Positions 14,765 to 21,119 of a DNA stretch of 21,119 nt are shown here, piece after piece. This DNA is from JAXFPC01 sp034180005. Lineage in GTDB: Bacteria; Bacillota; Negativicutes; Acidaminococcales; Acidaminococcaceae. A model generated the notes under the pieces. The model searched no databases and had not been told where the DNA came from. It saw only the letters and a program-made list of their open reading frames with translations. Position 1 is the stretch's first letter. Each line of letters begins with the position of its first letter. A program made the position numbers and the translations under genes. The stretch spans positions 1 to 21,119 of the forward strand of contig JAXFPC010000003.1 of the NCBI GenBank assembly GCA_034180005.1. Reading direction: 5' to 3'.

Positions 14765-15973
14765 ATGCTGTCGAAAGAATTGATAGAATTTTTGTATGAA
14801 GGAGCGCACATTCAACGATGGAACGACCACATCCGTCCCTGCGGCTTCACGGAACTGGACAAGCAAGCGCATAAGATGATGATCCTTTACGTTTTGGCGC
14901 GTCATGAGGAGGATTACCGCGGCGCCGAGCTGAATTGGCGGGTGCTTATAGAGGGCGGAATCTTTGAATACATGCATCGCAACGTGCTGACGGATATCAA
15001 ACCGCCGGTTTTTCACGAACTGATGCGCGCTCACGGCAAAGAGCTGAACAGCTGGGTTTATAAGGAGCTGCGTCGCCGTATTCCGGGAATAGATGATAAT
15101 TTTATCGGCAATATGCAGACCTATTTTGACGCGCCGGAACTTTTCCCCAAGGAAAAGAAACTGCTGCGCGCCGCTCATTATTTAGCGTCCCAATGGGAGT
15201 TTGAAATAATTTATCATTTCAATCAGGGGATATACGGAGTGGAGGAAACGAAGAAGACTATCGACAGCGAGATTGAGGATCACTACGATTTGGCAGGTGT
15301 GCAAAGGCTGGCGCAAAAGGGCAAGAGCAGCAAATTCGTCGATTTGGTAGGTCAGTTGCGCTTTCAAAAACGCTGGGCGCAGTCACCGCGCGTACCGGAA
15401 ACTTCCGTCATGGGGCATGTACTGCTGGTGGCGATTATGGGATATTTCTGCGCTTTAGAGATGCGAGCCTGCGACGAGCGCATCGTGGAGGATTTTCTGT
15501 GCGGTTTGTTCCACGATTTGCCGGAAGTGCTGACACGTGATATTATTTCACCGGTAAAGCGCAGCGTGGAAGGTTTGGATGAGCTGATCAAAAAAATAGA
15601 GGAGCGGCAGATTACGGAAAAGCTGCTGCCTCTTCTGCCTTATTCCTGGCACAAGGATATTTTGTATTACACCATGAACGAGTTCAACGATAAGGTTATG
15701 GTGGACGGCGAACCGCTGATGACCAACGTAGAGGAGATTAACGCTCGCTACAATGTGAATGGCAGAGGCTATAAACCTGTCGATGGAACAGTGTTGAAAT
15801 GCTGCGACAATCTGGCGGCTTTCGTGGAGGCGTGGCTGTCCAGAAGGTACGGCATTTCTTCGCCCCATCTGGAGGAGGCGGAGGCCGGTATTCGCGAGAG
15901 TTATGCCGGAAAAGTTATCGGCGGCATAGATTTCGGCAGCATCTACGAAAAATTTCCGCAGCTTGGCGCATAA
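14765..15973 (+). CDS. Tandem YfbR-like HD-domain protein, N-terminal copy degenerate
   Basis: This is a 402-residue cytoplasmic protein without a signal or membrane segment. The C-terminal half is a metal-dependent HD phosphohydrolase domain like the 5'-deoxynucleotidase YfbR: H218, H250-D251, E254, D259 in HDLPEVLTRD, and D348 in KCCDNLAAF. The N-terminal half repeats the plan: QRWNDHIRP aligns with QKRWAQSPR, H36 with H218, and GGIFEYMHRNVLTDIKPPV with GLFHDLPEVLTRDIISPV. There the HD pair is E68-Y69, the catalytic Glu position is R72, and the last Asp is H138, so that copy should be inactive. The start at 14765 follows AAGGAG at 8 nt; an upstream in-frame ATG (14696) lacks a ribosome binding site. 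The substrate is unknown, and nucleotide or nucleoside monophosphate hydrolysis is inference. Confidence 0.85.
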   Translation: MLSKELIEFLYEGAHIQRWNDHIRPCGFTELDKQAHKMMILYVLARHEEDYRGAELNWRVLIEGGIFEYMHRNVLTDIKPPVFHELMRAHGKELNSWVYKELRRRIPGIDDNFIGNMQTYFDAPELFPKEKKLLRAAHYLASQWEFEIIYHFNQGIYGVEETKKTIDSEIEDHYDLAGVQRLAQKGKSSKFVDLVGQLRFQKRWAQSPRVPETSVMGHVLLVAIMGYFCALEMRACDERIVEDFLCGLFHDLPEVLTRDIISPVKRSVEGLDELIKKIEERQITEKLLPLLPYSWHKDILYYTMNEFNDKVMVDGEPLMTNVEEINARYNVNGRGYKPVDGTVLKCCDNLAAFVEAWLSRRYGISSPHLEEAEAGIRESYAGKVIGGIDFGSIYEKFPQLGA

Positions 15974-15977
15974 TTTA

Positions 15978-16007
15978 TAGACAAGCAATATTGGGCAGTT
16001 ATATAAT
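15978..16007 (+). promoter_or_regulatory. Promoter of glutamate dehydrogenase gene
   Basis: TAGACA (15978-15983), five of six matches to the -35 consensus, is followed after 18 bp by a perfect TATAAT (16002-16007). It begins only 5 nt after the HD gene. No terminator is visible between the two genes, so read-through from the HD gene may add to this promoter. Confidence 0.7.
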
Positions 16008-16052
16008 GTAGATGGTGAAGCCCCGAGTGATTTCAGTGAGGAGGGATTTTCT

Positions 16053-17288
16053 ATGAATATTTTTGAAATGGCACAAATTCCGCTAAACAAAGCAATCAAA
16101 GCCATGGAGCTTGATGCCGGTGCTGCCGAGATTATCGCCAATCCGGAGCGCACTTTGGAAGTTTCCATACCGGTGCGGATGGACGACGGCACGACAAAAG
16201 TTTTCAAAGGCTATCGCAGCCAACACAGCACTATTTTGGGTCCTGCCAAGGGCGGCGTGCGTTACCATCAGAACGTCAGTATGGACGAAGTAAAAACACT
16301 TGCTTTTTGGATGACGTGCAAGTGCGCTGTTGCCGGACTGCCGTATGGCGGAGGCAAAGGCGGCATTATCGTCGATCCCTCCAAGCTTTCCAAACGCGAG
16401 CTGGAAGCGCTTACCAGAGGGTTTATCGATCGCATTGCTCCCATCATCGGCGAGAAGATGGATATTCCGGCTCCGGACATGAATACCAATGCTCAAGTCA
16501 TGGGTTGGATGATGGACGAATTCAGCAAAATCAAGGGACAATATGAACCCGGTTTCATAACAGGCAAAGCGATTTGCGTCGGCGGTTCTTTGGGACGCAC
16601 TGCAGCTACCGGTCGCGGCGTCGTCGTGGCTGCTCTGGAAGCGTTGAAACTGAAAAATATCGCGCCCCAAGATGCAACCTGCGCCGTGCAGGGTTTCGGC
16701 AACGTGGGCAGCTGGACGGCGAAACTTTTCCATGACAGCGGTGTAAAGATTGTAGCTTTGAGTGACGTTTACGGAGCAGTTTACAGCAAAGAAGGTTTCG
16801 ATCCCTACGCAGTGGACGAGTATGTTCAAAAGACCGGCAGCGTAGTGGGCTTCCCTGGCAGCACCGCCATCACCAACGCGGATCTTTTGGCTATGGAAGT
16901 TACGATTCTCGCGCCTTGCGCTATGGAATTGCAGATTACCAAAGATAACGCGGATTCCGTCAAGGCGAAAATAATTGCCGAGGGAGCTAACGGACCTACT
17001 ACTCCGGATGCCGATGAAATACTGGATGCTAAGGGTATCATGGTTATTCCGGACATTCTTGCCAACGGCGGCGGTGTGACCGTAAGTTATTTCGAATGGG
17101 TGCAGAATTTGTACCGCTACTTCTGGACGGAAGAGGAAGTTATCGATAAACAGACAGCGATGATGAAGAATGCCTTTAAAGCGGTACATGATGCGGCGGC
17201 AAAATATAAAGTTGATTTGCGCGTAGGGGCGTATATCGTTGCTTTGAACAGCTTGGTAGAACCTATGAAGATCAGAGGCATAATTTAG
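16053..17288 (+). CDS. gdhA: Glutamate dehydrogenase (Glu/Leu/Phe/Val dehydrogenase family)
   Basis: The enzyme reversibly deaminates L-glutamate to 2-oxoglutarate and ammonia in the cytoplasm. The 411-residue size fits the hexameric class. Substrate-side motifs are GPAKGGVRYH at 63-72, PYGGGKGG at 97-104 with catalytic Lys102, and PAPDMNT with the catalytic Asp142. The Rossmann domain shows QGFGNVGSW from 213, and an acidic residue (D238 in LSDVYG) favours NAD over NADP, though this is not decisive. The C-terminal part has IAEGANGPTTPDAD and NGGGVTVSYFEWVQN. GTGAGGAGGG precedes the ATG. A role in amino acid fermentation, as in glutamate-fermenting Negativicutes, is plausible. Leucine or phenylalanine dehydrogenase is less likely because of size and the substrate motifs. 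Confidence 0.93.
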   Translation: MNIFEMAQIPLNKAIKAMELDAGAAEIIANPERTLEVSIPVRMDDGTTKVFKGYRSQHSTILGPAKGGVRYHQNVSMDEVKTLAFWMTCKCAVAGLPYGGGKGGIIVDPSKLSKRELEALTRGFIDRIAPIIGEKMDIPAPDMNTNAQVMGWMMDEFSKIKGQYEPGFITGKAICVGGSLGRTAATGRGVVVAALEALKLKNIAPQDATCAVQGFGNVGSWTAKLFHDSGVKIVALSDVYGAVYSKEGFDPYAVDEYVQKTGSVVGFPGSTAITNADLLAMEVTILAPCAMELQITKDNADSVKAKIIAEGANGPTTPDADEILDAKGIMVIPDILANGGGVTVSYFEWVQNLYRYFWTEEEVIDKQTAMMKNAFKAVHDAAAKYKVDLRVGAYIVALNSLVEPMKIRGII

Positions 17289-17314
17289 CGTTGATAAATA
17301 AAAATTGGCAAAGC

Positions 17315-17352
17315 AAAACCGACAGGGAATTTTCCTGTCGGTTTTCGTTTTT
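17315..17352 (+). terminator. Intrinsic terminator after glutamate dehydrogenase
   Basis: AAAACCGACAGG (17315-17326) pairs with CCTGTCGGTTTT (17334-17345), a 12-bp stem with a 7-nt loop, followed by CG and TTTTT. The flanking A and T runs would also let it work on the opposite strand. It isolates gdhA from the adhesin promoter. Confidence 0.92.
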
Positions 17353-17450
17353 GCGCGGGAAAGGGTCGGGCCTCCCCATGGAGCGCGATGTAACCTTTTC
17401 AGCATATTTATTAGCAAAACAGTAGGAAATAATAATTGTTTTTATTTATA
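17353..17450 (+). other. Non-coding spacer before the adhesin promoter
   Basis: The first 40 nt are G+C-rich and the rest is strongly A+T-rich, up to the adhesin promoter. I see no gene, RNA or convincing repeat in it. The A+T-rich half (from about 17396) could act as an upstream promoter element. Confidence 0.4.
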
Positions 17451-17478
17451 TTGCAAAAAAATATAAGAGTGATATAAT
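17451..17478 (+). promoter_or_regulatory. Promoter of the trimeric autotransporter gene
   Basis: TTGCAA (17451-17456) and a perfect TATAAT (17473-17478) are separated by 16 bp, with A/T-rich sequence upstream. It predicts a start near 17485 and a leader of about 80 nt before the ATG at 17568. The bases ATATAATGTAG around the -10 box are identical to those in the gdhA promoter. Confidence 0.75.
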
Positions 17479-17491
17479 GTAGGGGGTATTT

Positions 17492-17536
17492 ATGAAGCAA
17501 TGGAAAAATATTTGTGAAGATTGCATTGCTTTTTAG
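17492..17536 (+). CDS. Possible 14-residue leader ORF in adhesin 5' UTR
   Basis: ATG at 17492 opens MKQWKNICEDCIAF and stops at TAG. AGGGGG (17481-17486) is 5 nt upstream, although the predicted transcription start falls close to or inside it, so the ribosome binding site may be cut short. It could be a leader peptide or chance; no homologue is recognised. Confidence 0.25.
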   Translation: MKQWKNICEDCIAF

Positions 17537-17567
17537 TTTTTTATATTTAGGATTTGGAGGTTTGTGT

Positions 17568-17717
17568 ATGAACAAAATTTATAAGGTAGTTTGGAATAAG
17601 GCGCGCAACTGCTATGTGGTTGCTTCCGAATTAGCTAAGAGCAGCAGCCGCGGCACCAAAGTTGTAGCTGCAGTATTGGCTGTAAGCGTTATGAGTACAC
17701 TGGGGGGGGGACATTAA
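17568..17717 (+). CDS. ESPR signal-peptide fragment of the adhesin as encoded (OFF frame)
   Basis: As the sequence stands, translation from ATG 17568 (TTGGAGG at 7 nt) gives 49 residues and stops at TAA 17715-17717. It reads MNKIYKVVWNKARNCYVVAS, the hallmark of the extended signal peptide region (ESPR) of type V secreted proteins, then a basic segment and the hydrophobic core VVAAVLAVSVMSTL. The normal Ala-x-Ala cleavage site is missing because the frame changes in the G run. An upstream in-frame ATG at 17514 would precede the Shine-Dalgarno and is rejected. This is the 5' end of the frameshifted adhesin gene rather than an independent gene. Confidence 0.85.
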   Translation: MNKIYKVVWNKARNCYVVASELAKSSSRGTKVVAAVLAVSVMSTLGGGH

Positions 17718-20700
17718 AGCTTTTGCGGAAAATGTTGTCGTTGATCAAAGCAGTCAAGCCACTCCGGCAAAAAATACCATTGCTGGCGGCAGTTCAGTAA
17801 CTTTGGTAGGAACCGGCAACGAAGTCAATGGTATAGATAACAACGAGGTATTCGGCAACGGCAACAAGATAATAACTTCTGCATCTTACACGGAAAAGAC
17901 GCAGAATGTCGGAATATTCGGAGCGCTCAACTCTGTGACAGATGCCGACATTATGTATGTTACCGGATATGAGAATGAGGCGAATAAAGTCAATATTACA
18001 AATTTAACCGGTTGGAAAAATAGTATTGACTCAGTTATGTACGGAATTGTAAACGGTAATTCTAATACTGTGAATAATGCGATGTATCTGTCCTTAGTCG
18101 GTTCCGAGAACATAGTAAAGGGTGCAGCAGCAAGTCTGAACCAATTGGCTACCAAAGACGTTGTTGTGGGCGTAAAAAATGAAGTGACAAATTCGTCCAA
18201 TGCCTCTGTTATCGGGTCGAGCAACATCGTAGACAACAGCAGCAGCCAGAATGTGTTCGGCGACAACAACAGCATAAAAAACAGAAACGCCGGCACTGTT
18301 TCCAGTCAACAGGATGAAAGACCGAAAAACGTATCCGACCTGGTTATCGGAAAAGGCAATAAAATCAGCGGCAATGATACCTATATGGCAGGTTTTGAAA
18401 GCCTGAAAGTTATTGGTGATAACAACGAATCGGAAAATCCGTCGTCAGGTATCGTAATAGGAGATTATCAAAAATTTGGTGCGGTCAAGGAATCAGTTAT
18501 TATCGGTTCGATGTCACCGGAAGAAAAGGCTGATACATCCGTTATGCAAAAGCACGCGAGTGTTGTCGTAGGTTATCACGCACAGAGCGGTACTGAAACA
18601 AGCGGCGGCATGAATGTGGCTCTCGGTCATAATGCAAAGGCATACGGTTGGCAGGAAACCGTAACAGGTATAAAATCTATCGTGGAAGCGGGAGATGATG
18701 GTTTTGACGGCTATTTAGCTTCCGTATATGGCGGTCTTAATAAAGTGGCATCCAATAATGCCAATCAGAATGACGGTATGGCCAACAGCATTGTGGGTAC
18801 TTTGAACAAAACGGAAGGAGCTAACGGTGCTCTTGTTTTCGGATCTGGTAACACTGTTACAAATTCTTTCGGAAATATACCTAATAAAACAGATGGAAGT
18901 AGCATGAGTGAAACTTGGGGTAGCGCTATACTGTTCGGCAGCCAAGGTTACGCAGGCAGTGGGGCTGGAGATGTAGGCTATGATGCAATAAGAGCGGCTA
19001 TGGGTCAGTATATGACTAACGGCGGCGGTTCTGTAGTAGCAATGGGTAACGGCAATACTGCGGATTATGCCGTACAGTCCCAGATTATCGGTTCTGGGAA
19101 CAAGCTTACCGGAACAAGCAATAAATCCAGTCTTAACAATACAATCAGCGGCTACGGTAATACGGGTAAGGATTTGGAACGAATGTCCCTTATGGGCACA
19201 GGGAATGACATTTCCGGCGGCACTGCCGGTGTAGTCATTGGCGATTATCACAAGATGACCGGCGGCAAAAATAATGTTATCCTCGGTTCCATGGCTACGG
19301 AAGAGAAAGATGTAACGAAAACATATGAAATAAAAGATACTTCCGGCAGTACTATATCATCAGCAACTTATGTCGTAAAAGAGAATGCGCCGCTTATATC
19401 TCATGCTGCAAATATCAGTGATGCGGTTATGCTGGGATATAATGCAGATGTGCGTCAAAACGGCGGCGTGGCTTTGGGCGCTGACTCCGTTGCGGACAGG
19501 ATTTCTGCGGATTTGGCTTCAAGGTATATCGGTTATGATCCTGCCGGAGCAGATCACAGCAGTGACACTACAGGTACATGGAAATCAAAATTGGCGGCAG
19601 TTTCCGTAGGTGCTGCCGGAAAAACTCGTCAAATTACTAACGTGGCAGCAGGTACGGAACTCACGGATGCCGTGAACGTGGCGCAGCTGAAAGCACTTAA
19701 AACAGGTCTTGAAAGTAGCGCTGTGCATTATTACAGCGTAAACGATGCAGGACATCATACCAATAACTACAATAATGACGGAGCCGAGGGCAGCATGGCT
19801 TTGGCAGCGGGTGCAGGTGCGACAGCTAACGGCACGGCTTCCACTGTAACAGGATCGTTCTCGCGCGTGGACGGCGATGGTGTAAACGGATTTACCGGAG
19901 GCTTCCAGGGAGCGACCGCATCCGCTTATGGAGCATTCAATACGATCGGCGCGAAAAGCGGCGTTCAGTTTGACGGTGTAGCGAACAGTATCATCGGTGT
20001 GGCAAACAAGACGGAAAATGCCAATGCGGCTCTGATTTTCGGCGCAGGTAATAAAGTAACCAATTCTTACCGTCCGGTGGATATGGCATCGGTTGCTCCT
20101 CTGGCAAGTGGATTACAGACCGCCATGGCTACAGGCAATACGGATGAAATGATCGATGCCCTGGGTAGTATGGTCAAGACAAGCGGCGGAGCTGTTCTGG
20201 CTATCGGCGGAGCAAATACCGTAGATCACGCGCTGTTGTCCAAAGTAGTCGGTGTGGGCAATAAATTGACCGGAGCAGCGGGCGCTGAAAGTAAACTGAA
20301 TATGATTGACGGTTTCGGCAATGAAGCTTCTAATGTAAACCGAGTTACGGTTATCGGTTCTAAAAATGTTGTAGGCAACACCGATGATGCTATTGTGATG
20401 GGTGATTACCGCAAACTGGCAGGAGCAAATAATAGCGTACTCATCGGTTCCGGTACGGAAGGAAAAGTATTGGAATCCTTCGGCAAAGGGGTGGTAGCTG
20501 TCGGATACGGAGCTAACGCAACCAAAAGCGGCGGAGTGGCTGTCGGGCAGGACGCTTCCGGTAAAGGTTTGGGAGCTGTTGCTGTCGGGCAAGGTAGCCA
20601 AGCCAGTCTTGACGGGGATATAGCCATCGGCAAGAGTGCAAAAACGTACGATAATCAGGCCGGTTACAGTATTGCCATCGGACAGGAAGCAAAAACCATG

Positions 20701-21119
20701 GGGCATCAAAGTATTGCTATGGGTTATCGCACAGAATCAGCTCAAGATTCCGTTGTGGTCGGAAACAATGCTAAAGCGGAAGGTCTCGGGCAGTCAGTTG
20801 TGGTTGGCGTGGGCGCTTCCAGTAAGAAGGAAGGCGCGGTTTCCGTGGGAATCAACGCCAGTGTAGCTTCGATTTCCGGAACAGCAGTAGGGCGCGGTGC
20901 AAATGTAACAGCATTTGGCGGCGTTGCTCTTGGTGCTGATTCCGTAGCCGACCGCGAGGGCTTTACATCTGCAAAGAAAGGCGTGTTCAGCGAATTTGAC
21001 CTGAACGGTAAAACAGCAGGCGCCGTTTCCGTCGGCAAGGCTGACAAATTGCGTCAGATCATCAACGTGGGAGATGCTACGGAAGATACGGATGCAGTTA
21101 ATCTGCGTCAGCTGAAAGC
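17568..21119 (+). CDS. Trimeric autotransporter adhesin (YadA-like), frameshifted at poly-G, 3' end outside window
   Basis: The ESPR signal peptide is followed, in a +1 shifted frame from 17710, by more than 1,130 codons with no stop up to the window end. With eight G instead of nine, the joint reads STLGGDIKAFAENVVV, with Ala-Phe-Ala as a sensible signal peptidase site. The passenger is rich in IGSGN and AVG turns of the left-handed beta-roll head type. Numbering the ON form, a first neck (RQITNVAAGTELTDAVNVA followed by QLKAL) lies at about 678-710, a classic YadA head repeat field at about 975-1129, and a second neck from 1153. The stalk remainder and membrane anchor are beyond the window. 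The product would be exported by Sec and displayed as a trimer on the outer membrane, probably for adhesion; the ligand is unknown. Confidence 0.88.
17702..17710 (+). repeat. Poly-G tract of nine, candidate phase-variation switch
   Basis: Nine consecutive G follow CACT at the end of the signal peptide core. Nine leads to a stop after 49 codons; eight or eleven restores the long frame. In the passenger frame a TGA at 17692 lies just upstream and no start codon intervenes, so no alternative initiation can bypass the tract. Confidence 0.8.
18448..18528 (+). repeat. Adhesin landmark repeat, copy 1
   Basis: The translated segment GIVIGDYQKFGAV followed by ESVIIGSMSPEEK is the first of three diverged copies of the same roughly 27-residue unit (others at 19228-19308 and 20386-20466). 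It marks equivalent positions in repeated head modules. Confidence 0.7.
19228..19308 (+). repeat. Adhesin landmark repeat, copy 2
   Basis: GVVIGDYHKMTGG followed by NNVILGSMATEEK. It lies 780 nt after copy 1 and is nearly identical to it in pattern, at protein level only. Confidence 0.7.
19600..19698 (+). repeat. YadA-type neck segment 1
   Basis: The translation AVSVGAAGKTRQITNV followed by AAGTELTDAVNVAQLKAL is the canonical head-to-stalk adaptor of trimeric autotransporters. It follows the head sequence GGVALGADSVADR and is paired with a second copy at 21025. Confidence 0.85.
20386..20466 (+). repeat. Adhesin landmark repeat, copy 3
   Basis: DAIVMGDYRKLAGA followed by NNSVLIGSGTEGK. It lies 1,158 nt after copy 2, inside the second large module. 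Confidence 0.65.
20491..20955 (+). repeat. YadA-type head repeat field
   Basis: About eleven imperfect repeats of roughly 14 residues follow one another, each with an A-V/I-A-x-G core, for example GVVAVGYGANATKSG, GVAVGQDASGKGLG, AVAVGQGSQAS and SIAIGQEAKTMGHQ. This is the left-handed parallel beta-roll of YadA heads. It ends with GGVALGADSVADR, the same 13 residues that precede neck 1. Confidence 0.85.
21025..21119 (+). repeat. YadA-type neck segment 2 (cut by window end)
   Basis: VSVGKADKLRQIINVG followed by DATEDTDAVNLRQLK repeats neck 1 with changes. The frame is still open at the last base, so stalk and anchor must follow. Confidence 0.85.

Noticed and set aside
16008..16052. Riboswitch in the gdhA leader
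   Set aside because: The leader is only about 40 nt with no substantial stem or terminator alternative.
17353..17395. G+C-rich patch after the gdhA terminator as a structured RNA
   Set aside because: Only 3-4 bp pairings can be drawn and nothing matches a known RNA.
16083..17417. 444-codon open frame on the minus strand opposite gdhA
   Set aside because: Exact shadow of gdhA codon bias; no family similarity, and gdhA on the plus strand has full motifs and its own promoter.
17514..17567. Upstream in-frame ATG for the adhesin signal peptide (hydrophobic MKIALLFSFLYLGFGG)
   Set aside because: It looks signal-like, but no Shine-Dalgarno precedes it; TTGGAGG is correctly placed for ATG 17568 and the ESPR motif begins exactly there.
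18715..19251. 178-codon minus-strand frame inside the adhesin region
   Set aside because: The plus-strand passenger frame is open throughout and has clear YadA features; the minus frame only mirrors its repeats.
20491..20955. Short periodic repeats as a CRISPR array or tandem DNA repeat
   Set aside because: Periodicity is at protein level (about 14 residues) with diverged DNA; it is the YadA head, in frame throughout.

Overview
The window is a 14.5 kb S10-spc-alpha ribosomal protein cluster followed by three accessory genes, all on the + strand. The host looks like a Gram-negative member of the Firmicutes (Negativicutes). Gene order and zinc-ribbon ribosomal proteins (S14 type Z, L24, L36) plus a zinc-type Adk lid are Firmicutes-like, while a very long YadA-type trimeric autotransporter with an ESPR signal peptide requires an outer membrane. 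A family such as Acidaminococcaceae is plausible, but the sequence alone does not fix the genus.

Layout: 1-141 is the 3' end of tuf, followed by a hairpin terminator with a weak T tract. From 304 to 14595 runs a tightly packed unit: rpsJ-rplC-rplD-rplW-rplB-rpsS-rplV-rpsC-rplP-rpmC-rpsQ-rplN-rplX-rplE-rpsN-rpsH-rplF-rplR-rpsE-rpmD-rplO-secY-adk-infA-rpmJ-rpsM-rpsK-rpsD-rpoA-rplQ. Almost every gene has its own strong Shine-Dalgarno, gaps are usually 10-40 nt, and several junctions overlap by one base. The unit ends at a strong GAAA-loop terminator (14603-14635). There is no map gene between adk and infA, and no ecfA/ecfT/truA/rplM/rpsI block after rplQ.

Downstream are: (i) a 402-residue protein with two tandem YfbR-like HD domains, the N-terminal one having lost most metal ligands, with its own extended -10 promoter; (ii) a 411-residue glutamate dehydrogenase with its own promoter and terminator; (iii) from 17568 to the window edge, a giant trimeric autotransporter adhesin. 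The adhesin's ESPR signal peptide ends in a run of nine G residues (17702-17710) that throws it out of frame with an otherwise completely open passenger of more than 1,130 codons. Eight G would join the two perfectly. This looks like a phase-variable surface adhesin caught in the OFF state, although a homopolymer sequencing error must be excluded.

The most interesting points are the poly-G switch inside a signal peptide, the duplicated head-neck modules of the adhesin, the half-degenerate tandem HD protein, and small leader elements (a hairpin abutting the rplN Shine-Dalgarno and a 14-codon upstream ORF in the adhesin leader).
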